Below, piece after piece: positions 52,900-61,070 of a stretch of 64,000 nt of DNA. Every line of letters starts with the position of its first letter. Position 1 is the stretch's first letter. The notes beneath the pieces were generated by a model. The model was not told the DNA's origin and searched no databases. It worked only from the letters and a program-made list of their open reading frames with translations. Source of the stretch: Chloroflexota bacterium (GTDB lineage Bacteria; Chloroflexota; UBA11872); assembly GCA_022825895.1 (NCBI GenBank), contig JAJDVX010000033.1, positions 242,193 to 306,192 on the forward strand, written 5' to 3'. The position numbers and the translations under genes were made by a program.

Positions 52900-54012
52900 A
52901 TGTCCCGCATGAACGATGATCTGAAGAACGTCGATGTCGTGGTCGTCGGCGGTGGCATCGTCGGCTGCGCCGTGGCGCTGGCCGCGCGGCGGTGTGGCCT
53001 CGGCGTGGCCATCCTCGAGCGCGGACGCATCTGCGGCGAAGCCTCGTCGGCCGCCGGCGGCCTCATCTGCGCCCAGTACGACGCCGACCACGACACCCCC
53101 TTGTTCCGCCTCCGGCTTGACGGTCGCGACGCCTTCCCCGAATTCGCCCAACTCCTCGAAGAACTCACCGGCCTCAACGTCGGTTTTTCCAGGGGCCCCA
53201 CCATGGGCTTCGCCCGCACAGGCGAACAACGCCAACAGCTGCGCAACCAGGTCGCTTGGCAACGGGAAGCCGCCCTCGACGTCGAATTCCTCGAACCCGA
53301 CGAAGCCCGCCGCCGCGAACCCCTGCTGCCGCCCGACATCACCGGCGCCGCCGTCTACCCCGACGGCCAGGTCGATACCCAGCGCTGGCCCCCCATCGTC
53401 CACCGCGCCGTGCTCGCCGCCGGCATCCACGTCCACCAGGGAACCGACGTCACCGCCGTCCGCACGGGCCCCAATCCCACCGTCCAGACCGTCCACGGCG
53501 ACCTCCACGCCGACCAGATCGTCCTCGCCACCGGTGCCTGGCTGCCCGACCTTCTGCCAAGCGTCCCCGTCGTGCCCTCCAAGGGCCACATGCTCGCCTT
53601 TGACGCGCCCCACCTCCGCCTCCGCCACGTCCTCCACGTCCCTGGTGGCAGCCTCGCCCAGCGGTCCGACGGCCGCGTCGTCTTCGGCGCAACCAAGGAA
53701 CGCGTCGGCTTCGATCGACGCCTCCGCGCCGGCGCCGTCCAGCAAATGCTCAACCGCGCCCTCGCCACCCTTCCCGCCCTGGCCGCTTGTCCCCTGGCCT
53801 CCGTCTGGACCGGCTTCCGCCCCGAACCCACCGACGGCCTCCCCCTCATCGGCCGCGACCCCCGCAGCGGCCTCTACCTCGCCACCGGCCACCACACCCA
53901 CGGCATCACCATGAGCTGGCACACCGGCCAAATCATCGCCCGCCTCCTCACGGATCAAGACCCCGCCAACCCCATCCACCCCTTCAGCCCCCAACGCCTC
54001 ATCCCGACCTGA
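52900..54012 (+). CDS. FAD-dependent amino acid oxidase-type oxidoreductase
   Basis: A 370-residue flavoprotein of the DAO family (glycine oxidase/D-amino acid dehydrogenase type). VVVVGGGIVGCAVALAARR is the FAD dinucleotide motif and AILERG the Glu that binds ribose; SSAAGGLICAQYD follows. IVLATGAWLPDL and VVPSKGHMLAFD are family motifs, and GFRPEPTDGLPLIGRD with GLYLATGHHTHGITMS forms the C-terminal FAD loop. This C-terminus is close to ThiO. No thi gene is near, so the substrate is open. ATGs at 52900 and 52909 are both possible starts. Third positions are very C-rich. Confidence 0.85.
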   Translation: MSRMNDDLKNVDVVVVGGGIVGCAVALAARRCGLGVAILERGRICGEASSAAGGLICAQYDADHDTPLFRLRLDGRDAFPEFAQLLEELTGLNVGFSRGPTMGFARTGEQRQQLRNQVAWQREAALDVEFLEPDEARRREPLLPPDITGAAVYPDGQVDTQRWPPIVHRAVLAAGIHVHQGTDVTAVRTGPNPTVQTVHGDLHADQIVLATGAWLPDLLPSVPVVPSKGHMLAFDAPHLRLRHVLHVPGGSLAQRSDGRVVFGATKERVGFDRRLRAGAVQQMLNRALATLPALAACPLASVWTGFRPEPTDGLPLIGRDPRSGLYLATGHHTHGITMSWHTGQIIARLLTDQDPANPIHPFSPQRLIPT

Positions 54013-54014
54013 CG

Positions 54015-54175
54015 ATCACCACCCTCCACGAACTAACTGACCTGCTCGAATAGCCAGCAAGAGCGGCTCTGCCGCCCCGCCCATCGGCAGCATCCACCCC
54101 GACACCACCATCGCCACCCTCCACGAACGAACCGACCTGGTCGACTAGCCAGCAAGAGCGGCTGTGCCGCCCCGC
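54015..54175. repeat. Imperfect 95-base direct repeat over the end of the binding-protein gene
   Basis: Two copies of a 66-base unit start at 54015 and 54110 (both contain CACCCTCCACGAAC and AGCCAGCAAGAGCGGCT). The second copy overlaps the last codons of the minus-strand solute-binding protein gene; the first is a decayed duplicate of that gene end. It looks like a local tandem duplication. Confidence 0.7.
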
Positions 54176-55614
54176 GCGCCCAGCTCCTCTAGCCGCCGCG
54201 CCACCCCGTCCAGCGCCTCCTCCGCACTCACCTCGTCCAGCATGATCGCCGCGTCCACCTCCTTGATAAACGCCCCCCACGCCGCCCGGCTCAGCCGCAC
54301 GAACTCCGCCCGCTCCATTAGCTCCACCACCATCCGCGCCTCGTCTTCCCGATACCAGGGAAACCCTTGCTGCAAGTCCTCCGCCGACACCCGCCGCGCC
54401 GGCACATTCGTCGGCCCCTGCGCATGCCGTTCCAGCGCTCGCAGCGCGTCGTACACCACCCGTTCATCATTCCGGCCCGACCCCATCCCCAGCATCAGCC
54501 ACACCATCGCCGGCGCCCGCCCGCTCCCGAAATCCGGGAACGGATACAGCACGTTCTCCCCCGGCATGGCGTCGCCAATCAGATTCCCGAAGCCCCGTCC
54601 CGACAGCGCAAACGGCCACAGCCCGAGCAACCCGTCATTCAGCAGGTCAAACACATCCACCCGCCGCCGCCGCTGATCCGCCGAAATCCCATACCCCGTC
54701 GCCAGCTCATGAAACGTCGCAAGAACCGACCTCGCCTCGTTCGACCGCAGCCCCTCAAACAACCCTTCCCCATCCGGCAACGCCCCCAGCCGCGACTGCA
54801 AAAACACAAAACTCGGCGCGTCACTCCACAGCTGATCCGGCGCCATCCACAGCGGATCCAGGTCAATCCCAACCCCCACCGTCCTTCGCGCCCCCGTCAC
54901 GCTCGGCGTTTGGTGCATCGCCGCCGCCCCCCGCACAAACGCGTCCGCATCCCAGGCCTCGCGCGGCGGTACGGCAAATCCCGCTGCCTTCGCCAGGTCC
55001 AGGTTCACCACCGTCACCCACGGCGCCGCCGCCACCGGCAGCGCGTACTGAACCCCGTCGATCTGGCCCGCCGCCAGGATCCCCGGCCAGTAATCGTTCG
55101 GATCGAACCGCGCGTCGCTCGTCAGGTGATCGTCCAGCGGTTCCAGCAGCGCGTTGGACACCAGGTGCTCCAGGTCCCACCCTTCCAGCGCCACCAGGTC
55201 CGTCCGCGACGCCCCCGAGCCGTCATCCAGCAACTCCCGGTACGCAAAGCCATACCCCAGGATCGACGCCATCGACTTCTCCGAATACCGGTATCGACTC
55301 CGCGTCTCCGCTCGCACCCCCGATCGAGCCGCAATCAGAATCTGCTCCACCCGCGCGTTCAACCGCGCAAACGTCGGCAACGCCACCGAAATCGGAAACT
55401 CCGCCCCCGCCGCCGGCAACCCCCCATCCCCACTCGGCGCCCGCTCCGACACCTCCATCACAGCCGCCGTCACCGACCGCCCCCCACCCGGCAACACCGG
55501 CCGCTCCACCTTCACCACCTCCGCCTCCCCACAAGCCCCCAACACCACCCCCGCCCCAGCCGCCAGCACCGCCCCAAGCACCCCCCGCCGCGTCACCCCA
55601 CCTCCCCTTCTCAC
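54145..55614 (-). CDS. Extracellular solute-binding lipoprotein (family 1 type)
   Basis: A 489-residue periplasm- or surface-exposed protein. The N-terminus has twin arginine (TRRGVLGAVLAAG) and a lipobox VLGAC at Cys28, so it is probably exported folded and lipidated. The body fits family 1 binding proteins: WDLEHLVSNALLEPLDDHL, YALPVAAAPWVTVVNLDLAKAAG and RDAFVRGAA-like helices. It probably delivers a sugar or similar solute to an ABC importer, but no permease or ATPase is in the window. It overlaps the downstream end of the DUF559 gene by four bases. Confidence 0.78.
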   Translation of the reverse strand: MRRGGGVTRRGVLGAVLAAGAGVVLGACGEAEVVKVERPVLPGGGRSVTAAVMEVSERAPSGDGGLPAAGAEFPISVALPTFARLNARVEQILIAARSGVRAETRSRYRYSEKSMASILGYGFAYRELLDDGSGASRTDLVALEGWDLEHLVSNALLEPLDDHLTSDARFDPNDYWPGILAAGQIDGVQYALPVAAAPWVTVVNLDLAKAAGFAVPPREAWDADAFVRGAAAMHQTPSVTGARRTVGVGIDLDPLWMAPDQLWSDAPSFVFLQSRLGALPDGEGLFEGLRSNEARSVLATFHELATGYGISADQRRRRVDVFDLLNDGLLGLWPFALSGRGFGNLIGDAMPGENVLYPFPDFGSGRAPAMVWLMLGMGSGRNDERVVYDALRALERHAQGPTNVPARRVSAEDLQQGFPWYREDEARMVVELMERAEFVRLSRAAWGAFIKEVDAAIMLDEVSAEEALDGVARRLEELGARGGTAALAG

Positions 55615-56075
55615 ACCTCAGCCCTCTCCACGTTCCTGCTCCTCTGTCCAGACCGGACACCTGGCGGACAGGTGTTCGGAGACACCGTGCACACCTGGGC
55701 TGGCTTCCGATTACAGGCCAGCCAGATCGCTTCAGCTACGGCTTCAAACTCCTGCAACACCTCGTGGTTCGTGAAGCGAACGACCCGAATCCCTTGCTCA
55801 CGCAAGACTGCGGTTCGGGCGGCATCCTGGGCCTGTCCGTCCTCTTCAAAGTGCTGACGTCCGTCCACTTCAATTGCCAGCCGCAACTCCGGACAGTAGA
55901 AATCGAGTACGAACCGCCCCAGCGGGTGCTGTCGGCGGAACTTGAAGCCCAGGTTTCGACGCCGCACAAGCCGCCACACGGCCGTCTCCGCGTCCGACTG
56001 CCGCCCCCGCATCGCCCGCGCCAGCGCTCTCAGCCGCGGCGGGATCCTGCGGAGCCGCTGTTCAGGCGCTCGCAC
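55611..56075 (-). CDS. DUF559-family endonuclease-like protein
   Basis: A 154-residue protein of the DUF559 group, a relative of very-short-patch-repair nucleases. SDAETAVWRLVRRRNLGFKF and RRQHPLGRFVLDFYCPEL place the conserved Arg and Asp, AIEVDGRQH the E-x-D-G-x-x-H core, and VLREQGIRVVRF the last strand. The extra C-terminal 30 residues are not conserved. Function in the family is unproven; DNA repair or mobile-element links are usual guesses. Its end overlaps the start of the solute-binding protein gene. An internal ATG 22 codons in is also possible. Confidence 0.82.
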   Translation of the reverse strand: MRAPEQRLRRIPPRLRALARAMRGRQSDAETAVWRLVRRRNLGFKFRRQHPLGRFVLDFYCPELRLAIEVDGRQHFEEDGQAQDAARTAVLREQGIRVVRFTNHEVLQEFEAVAEAIWLACNRKPAQVCTVSPNTCPPGVRSGQRSRNVERAEV

Positions 56076-56140
56076 CGCGCCTCCGTCTACAGTTCACCAA
56101 TTCCCAACTTACCCCCCTGACTCCGACCAAAAAACCGCAC

Positions 56141-56400
56141 CCACCGCCCCGCGTCTCCCTCTTCCTCCCTCTCCCTTGAGGGAGAGGGCTGGGGTGAGGG
56201 TGGCTGCCACCCCTACCACCCAAGCCCTGGGCGACAGCCCGACCCACCGCCCCGCATCTCCCTCTTCCTCCCTCGCCCTTGAGGGAGAGGGCTGGGGTGA
56301 GGGTGGCTGCCAGCCCTACCACCCAAGCCCCGGGCGATAGCCCTACCCACCGTCCCGGGTCTCCCTCTTCACCCTCTCCAAGGGGAGAGGCAGATTCCGG
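56141..56400. repeat. 103-base tandem repeat with internal palindrome
   Basis: Units start at 56141, 56244 and 56347 (the third partial). Each full unit carries a palindrome of the form CCCTCTCCC-TTGA-GGGAGAGGG (first copy 56167-56188, with the second slightly decayed) followed by CTGGGGTGAGGGTGGCTGCC. The intergenic region 56076-56462 holds nothing else. Such palindromic units behave like REP-type intergenic elements. Confidence 0.85.
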
Positions 56401-56462
56401 CGTCTCCGCCGGAAATCGGTGAGGGGTCTTCCGCGCTACGCGTCACCCAAAGCAACCAACCC

Positions 56463-57656
56463 CTAACCAACCTCCCCCTCCACCCGAGCTATCCACGCCT
56501 TTGCATCCCTCGTCTCTTCCAGCGAAGGCAACATCACCGCCCCCCGCCACACCTCATTCATAAACTCCAACCCCCGCAACCCAACAACTTCCTCAACAAA
56601 CGCCTCCCCAACCTTGTACTGCTCCAGCTTCAAATCCAGCCCCAGCAACCGGTTCAGCACCCGCGACGACGCCCCCTGCGCCCGTTCCCGCGCCTTCATC
56701 CGCGCTTCCAGCACCTCATACCCCGGAATCACCTCACGCCCCGTCGCCCGCATCACGTGATTGCTATACCCCTCCATCACCGTCATCAGCGCCTGGATCC
56801 GTCCCAGCGATTCGGCTTGCCCATCCGTCAGCGCCAGCCGCATCAGGCCCGTGCCCGCCGGATCGTCCCGGTCGAACCGCCGCCACATATCCCGCAGCCG
56901 CTGCCCCAGCCGTTCCCCCGACTCCAGCGCCCGGATCGCCTCCGCCAGGTAATCCTGAATCAGCCCCGCCGTATACCCCCGCAACCACGGCGGATCGCCT
57001 ACGCGGAACTGGTACGCATGCGTCGACTCATGCAACGCCACCCACAACCGCAGCGCCTCCAGGTCCACCCCCGCCGTCGCCGCCACCCGCTCGAGATTCG
57101 GCTCAACGAAATATATCCCCGCCGACTCCGCCTCAGCGTCCAAAATCGGGATGTCGTACTGCCCCAGCACCCGCCGCCCCAGGTACCCCAGCAGCAGCGC
57201 AATCTGCCCAGTCACCGTAAACCGCGTCCCGTGCGCCGCCACCCGACCCAGCGCCCCCGAACCCGTGCGCGTGTGTTGATACGCCACCGCCAGCGGCGCC
57301 AGCAACCGCTCAAAATTGACGAGATTCGCCTCAATCCAATCCGCCCGACCCAGCACCCGCACCTCGTCCGACCCCACCTCCATCGGCACACCCGTGTACT
57401 CGGAGACCGCCGCAAAACTCTTTCTGACAATCGAGTCGTAATGCCCCCTCAGCTCCTCATCCGCCCGCCACCCCACCGGCTCCCCCGCCAGCCGACGCGC
57501 CGTCCGCCCCGCCAATCCCCAATCCACCAACCCCTCCGGAACCCGTCTTCGAGCCACCGCCGCCCCACCCACCGCCGCCAACGTCACGGCTCCTACCAAC
57601 ACCAGAACACGACGCACCGACATACGGCGACCTCTCGGAAGACGAGACTTCGCCAT
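56463..57656 (-). CDS. Zinc-dependent metalloprotease of the F420-associated/DUF2342 type
   Basis: A 397-residue protein with a basic N-terminus and a hydrophobic helix (VLVLVGAVTLAAVGGAAVA), so it is anchored or exported. The zinc motif HESTH is at 209-213 (LWVALHESTHAYQF), followed by VMEGYSNHVM with a probable third ligand Glu and FVEEVVGLRGLEFMNEVW at the end. This pattern matches the large family annotated as zinc-dependent metalloproteases or coenzyme F420 biosynthesis-associated proteins, known mainly from Actinobacteria and Chloroflexota. The substrate is unknown. The downstream 103-base repeats abut its stop. Confidence 0.85.
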   Translation of the reverse strand: MAKSRLPRGRRMSVRRVLVLVGAVTLAAVGGAAVARRRVPEGLVDWGLAGRTARRLAGEPVGWRADEELRGHYDSIVRKSFAAVSEYTGVPMEVGSDEVRVLGRADWIEANLVNFERLLAPLAVAYQHTRTGSGALGRVAAHGTRFTVTGQIALLLGYLGRRVLGQYDIPILDAEAESAGIYFVEPNLERVAATAGVDLEALRLWVALHESTHAYQFRVGDPPWLRGYTAGLIQDYLAEAIRALESGERLGQRLRDMWRRFDRDDPAGTGLMRLALTDGQAESLGRIQALMTVMEGYSNHVMRATGREVIPGYEVLEARMKARERAQGASSRVLNRLLGLDLKLEQYKVGEAFVEEVVGLRGLEFMNEVWRGAVMLPSLEETRDAKAWIARVEGEVG

Positions 57657-57670
57657 GCTAACCCCACCAC

Positions 57671-57890
57671 AACGTCATCCCCGCGCAGAGCCTGCCCTGA
57701 GCCTGCCGAAGGGCGGGGACCCAGCACCATGATCAATCCCAGCGCACCCCAGCCACCCCGACCTCCCTGCCCCCCAGGCGCACGGTCCCTCCGAATCCCC
57801 CCAACCTCACCCCCGCGCAAACCAACAGCACCCGTCATCCCGGCGTCTTCGGCCGGGACCCAGCAGCAACCACCGAGCCCAGCGCCTCCT
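57671..57890. repeat. Two dispersed palindromic repeat units
   Basis: The unit at about 57671-57735 reads GTCATCCCCGC ... GCGGGGACCCAGCA with an inner GAGCCTGCC element; that at 57834-57880 reads GTCATCCCGGCG ... CGGCCGGGACCCAGCA. Both are hairpins with the same outer ends and different centres. They lie in a 320-base gap with no gene and look like members of a dispersed intergenic repeat family. Confidence 0.6.
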
Positions 57891-57982
57891 AGCTATCCCT
57901 GGCTCCAAACCCCACAGGCACTCAAACCCTCCGAATCCCCGCGTCCCCGTCAACCAGCCTTACCCGGGCCTAGAATCCCCCA

Positions 57983-58093
57983 ATGCCCATGCCCCGATCC
58001 CCCTCCGTCTACATCCTCGCCAGCCAACGCAACGGCACCTTGTAAATCGGCATCACCGCCAGCCCGTGGGAGCGCATGCGACGCCAAGAGTAA
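57983..58093 (+). pseudogene. GIY-YIG nuclease remnant
   Basis: From the ATG the frame reads PSVYILASQRNGTL, then TAA at 58043-58045, then IGITASPWERMRRQE and a second TAA. Uninterrupted family members have VYILAS.RNGTLYIGVTS, so a Tyr codon has become a stop, and the remaining two thirds of the domain (Arg, Glu, Asn residues of the active site) are missing after 58093. A TAGAAT -10-like hexamer is only six bases before the ATG. The break coincides with the left edge of the AT-richer island, so the gene was probably cut by its insertion or by a deletion next to it. Confidence 0.7.
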
Positions 58094-58222
58094 GGAGGCC
58101 GGCTCCTAGTCAGTTGATCTGTGCATGCATCGCGTACTACTAAGTGCGACCTTCCGAGTCGCCGGTCTATCGCTCCGTTGTCACTGAGGATCGGTCGCGT
58201 TCAGTCGGTTGCTTCTCGCATG

Positions 58223-58228
58223 TATAAT
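58223..58228 (+). promoter_or_regulatory. Consensus -10 element before the restriction-like gene
   Basis: A perfect TATAAT, about 85 bases upstream of the GTG start at 58313. The -35 position (TTCAGT at 58200-58205, 17-base spacing) is poor. The bases between the GIY-YIG remnant and this point show nothing else. Confidence 0.5.
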
Positions 58229-58312
58229 TAGCTCTCCAAGGGCGGTGGAGACTAATCAATCACGGGCGGGGTCTGCCTTTGTGTATTCTTTGGGATCGGC
58301 AGCTAGTTCAAC

Positions 58313-60028
58313 GTGCTGCGATTCCCGAACCCCGGTTCGACAATTGACAACTTTGTTTCTGTATATCGATCCGCTTACGGTCAGCTGTTCGGGCAAGTCA
58401 TAAGCCTTGACGACATTGTTCGAGCCACAGTTGCAGCAAAACTCGCCACATCGTCTGGGCATGTTGGATCAGAAGCTATTCGTCGCTCGACTCGCCCAGA
58501 TCGAAGTCGCGATCCACTATACAACCAGATCAAAATGTATGCGGAGCTGTTTCGCGCCCTCGGCTGGCTACACCCAACGGAGCTAGGTGCCCTCCACTTT
58601 ACATTTACTCTCCTTGGAAGTCAGGTAGTCGCTGCCGGGAAGAACTATCTACCCATACTCGGTGAAACCGTAGTCGGGATATCACATCCCAGCCATGTGC
58701 TGACATCTAAGGGCAACCACAATATCAGACCCTTCGGCTTATTGTTGCAAACAATGTTGGAGTCCGACGGATGCATATCAAGAGACGAGATGATTGTTGG
58801 CCCGTTGAGTGCATCAAGTGACAGAGAGCCCAATGCAGTCTCCCGTACAGCCGATCTGGTCATCTCGGTGCGAGCCGACCAAACTGCAATCTCCCACGCC
58901 CTGGCACAAACTGCTAACGCACAAGGCGTCCAGATCAACACTCTCCAGAACTACACACGCTGGCCGATCGCTGTAATGCGAGACCTCGGCTGGACAACAA
59001 AAACACGCCGAAGATACGCCAATAGTCGACGATCATTTGAAGTCCATTATCTTACTGCCGACGGAAGGAGAGTTGCGGAACGAGTAGCACGCTCCGCCGA
59101 TCTCCGTCTCAACGACGTCGCCGTGCTTCCTTTCGACGAGAAAAAGGCGATATCCCTTCACGCCCACTACTCAATGCTGGATCGTGCAGGGTTTGACATT
59201 GACCAAGTCCGCTTCACGCTCGAAGCGCTCGAACCATCTATTAGGCGCACCCTAGATCGCCTTCAGATTTTGCGAGAGAAAGACATTGTGTTTTCTCCTT
59301 TTCAGTCACTCTCAATCAGCGATATCAAGAGGATATTTCCTTCTTCGGAATCAGTAGCTTCCGAACTCACACTAGCGTCTACCGGGGAGTCGTCTGGCAC
59401 TGGCAGGGGATCACGGGACCATCTATTTGTCAAACCGAAACTCGTGGAAATGCTACCCGAGCGTGACTATGTTAGCACCGATGAACTTCGGACCCAGCTC
59501 TCTGACTTACGAAGCAAGCATCGCTCATTAGAAAGTGCTACTGACGCATTTGTAGAACAGCATAACTCTGACACCCAGCGCGAGTTCTATCCGCTTGTTG
59601 TAGATCTTATTGGAGTCCTAGGTATTGAGGCAGAAGTTTCGCGGGGAGGTGTGAACTATGAGCGCTGGGATGCGTGCGCCTATCTAGACGAGACTTCGGC
59701 TATACCAATAGAAATCAAGTCTCCAGCTGAAGAAGAATACTTGTCCACCAAAGCGGTTAGACAAGCTCTCGAGAACAAGATCGTACTACTGGCACGGGGA
59801 TCACTCAATACAACAAGAGAGGTCTCCACAGTAATTGTAGGATTTAGAGTTCCAAATGAGCGTGGCGATATGTCGTTGTTGATTGACGATATATATAGCG
59901 CCTATTCCGTTAGCATTGGCGTCATAGATTTTCGCACGCTTGGGCTACTGGCAATTCGATGTGCGACTCAGGGACTCACAATTGATCCTCAGCAGCTCGG
60001 TAGCCTAAGAGGTTTCCTACGTGGCTGA
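58313..60028 (+). CDS. Restriction endonuclease-like protein with PD-(D/E)xK domain
   Basis: A 571-residue protein. The C-terminal part has WDACAYLDE with D453 and IPIEIKSP with E467 and K469, spaced as in PD-(D/E)xK nucleases. Two stretches in the N-terminal half (RALGWLHPTE ... FTLLGSQV and RDLGWTTKTR ... YLTADGRRV) have the form of winged-helix DNA-binding repeats seen in AlwI-like and other type II enzymes. GTG 58313 is the first possible start, since an in-frame TAG lies nine bases upstream. Codons are AT-richer than in the rest of the window. The end overlaps the next gene by eight bases, and two DNA methyltransferases follow, so a role as restriction subunit is likely; no close named relative was recognised. 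Confidence 0.75.
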   Translation: MLRFPNPGSTIDNFVSVYRSAYGQLFGQVISLDDIVRATVAAKLATSSGHVGSEAIRRSTRPDRSRDPLYNQIKMYAELFRALGWLHPTELGALHFTFTLLGSQVVAAGKNYLPILGETVVGISHPSHVLTSKGNHNIRPFGLLLQTMLESDGCISRDEMIVGPLSASSDREPNAVSRTADLVISVRADQTAISHALAQTANAQGVQINTLQNYTRWPIAVMRDLGWTTKTRRRYANSRRSFEVHYLTADGRRVAERVARSADLRLNDVAVLPFDEKKAISLHAHYSMLDRAGFDIDQVRFTLEALEPSIRRTLDRLQILREKDIVFSPFQSLSISDIKRIFPSSESVASELTLASTGESSGTGRGSRDHLFVKPKLVEMLPERDYVSTDELRTQLSDLRSKHRSLESATDAFVEQHNSDTQREFYPLVVDLIGVLGIEAEVSRGGVNYERWDACAYLDETSAIPIEIKSPAEEEYLSTKAVRQALENKIVLLARGSLNTTREVSTVIVGFRVPNERGDMSLLIDDIYSAYSVSIGVIDFRTLGLLAIRCATQGLTIDPQQLGSLRGFLRG

Positions 60029-61070
60029 GGTCATTCCACACAGACTGACAATGCAACGAGGCCGGAAGCTTCTTGACTATCGGGCACGTCTAATCCGAAC
60101 TCAATTCGGCAGCGGTGTGCGACCAGTAGCTGTCGACCTTCGAAACGGTCTGCAGGGTCGTGGTACTTGCTTGGGATGCCACGACGCACCATGCATGGAA
60201 TACGCTGCCGATGAGCTTGCCATGCCGACAGTCTTCCAGTCATTCCCGGGTGATCCTTCCAATTCAACCTGTCCCACTCAAGCCATCAGATGGAGTGAAT
60301 TACTTGACCACCCGCAAGTCTCTAGTGAAGCCTGCATCGGTTGCGGAATCTGCATATCCCGCTGTCCTTACGGAGCAATCTCCCTAGGCGATGACGGCGT
60401 GGCTCGTGTCGAAGCCACGGATCCTGACAACCTCACGCGGCCGACGGCCGCTGCCGAGTCTGCGAGACCGCACGCCCAAGCATCACGTGATGGACAGATC
60501 GCACCTATCGCCTTCTATACAATGCGGAGAACTCGCCAAACCCTAGAAGAACTTGATAGCCAGGAGAGTTCACTGCTTGTGAGGAATCTCCTTATTGAGT
60601 GCGGCATCAAGTGCCGGATTCGTCGACGAGGCGACACGAATCTCCGTATGGACGGACTCATTGCCACCAGTGCTGATCAGATTGGCGTATTGGAAATTGA
60701 ATTGGGAAACGCCGCCCTAGAGTCTCCTAGGTCCCTATTGGAAGACGTCGCGGTAATTCACGGCCGTCACAAGATTGATATCCACCAGCTAGAACTGCTG
60801 AGTGTACTCTCCGCTCTTCCGAATGCGAGATCTGAGTATTATCAGGTCATATCAGACATCAGGAAAGTCCTAAGTCTCCAGTGCAGAACAATCACCGTTG
60901 GTGCTCTCCTAGTGCTCCTATGGACATTTAGTCGAATCCAAGCCTTGCCCGTCAACTCATTCGTGGTCTCTTCGTCAAACAAGACTCTATTCAACGATAT
61001 GCATCACTACTTAGGTCAATCCCTTCAATACCAAGAACCATACCCCGGTGCCTATCGCCCGCTCAAATAA
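60021..61070 (+). CDS. Protein with two-[4Fe-4S] ferredoxin domain in a restriction locus
   Basis: A 349-residue protein starting at GTG 60021 within the previous gene. Residues 50-120 form a bacterial-type ferredoxin domain: C50-x2-C53-x4-C58 ... C84-P and C105-x2-C108-x2-C111-x3-C115-P, enough for two [4Fe-4S] clusters. After a linker come about 180 residues without a known domain; MDGLIATSAD and LEIELGN place D211, E225 and E227 in a pattern that could be a degenerate nuclease core (weak inference). It is locked to the upstream restriction-like gene by overlap, and its stop overlaps that of a methyltransferase gene. It may be a subunit of the same enzyme with a structural or redox-sensing cluster. 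Confidence 0.72.
   Translation: MAEVIPHRLTMQRGRKLLDYRARLIRTQFGSGVRPVAVDLRNGLQGRGTCLGCHDAPCMEYAADELAMPTVFQSFPGDPSNSTCPTQAIRWSELLDHPQVSSEACIGCGICISRCPYGAISLGDDGVARVEATDPDNLTRPTAAAESARPHAQASRDGQIAPIAFYTMRRTRQTLEELDSQESSLLVRNLLIECGIKCRIRRRGDTNLRMDGLIATSADQIGVLEIELGNAALESPRSLLEDVAVIHGRHKIDIHQLELLSVLSALPNARSEYYQVISDIRKVLSLQCRTITVGALLVLLWTFSRIQALPVNSFVVSSSNKTLFNDMHHYLGQSLQYQEPYPGAYRPLK

Noticed and set aside
54367..55857. A 496-codon plus-strand frame rich in Arg and Pro
   Set aside because: It is opposite the solute-binding protein gene; composition is that of an antisense frame.
58256..58462. A minus-strand frame with CGEFCCNCG
   Set aside because: It overlaps the start of the restriction-like gene, has no ribosome-binding site, and the Cys residues are not in a zinc-finger spacing with further support.
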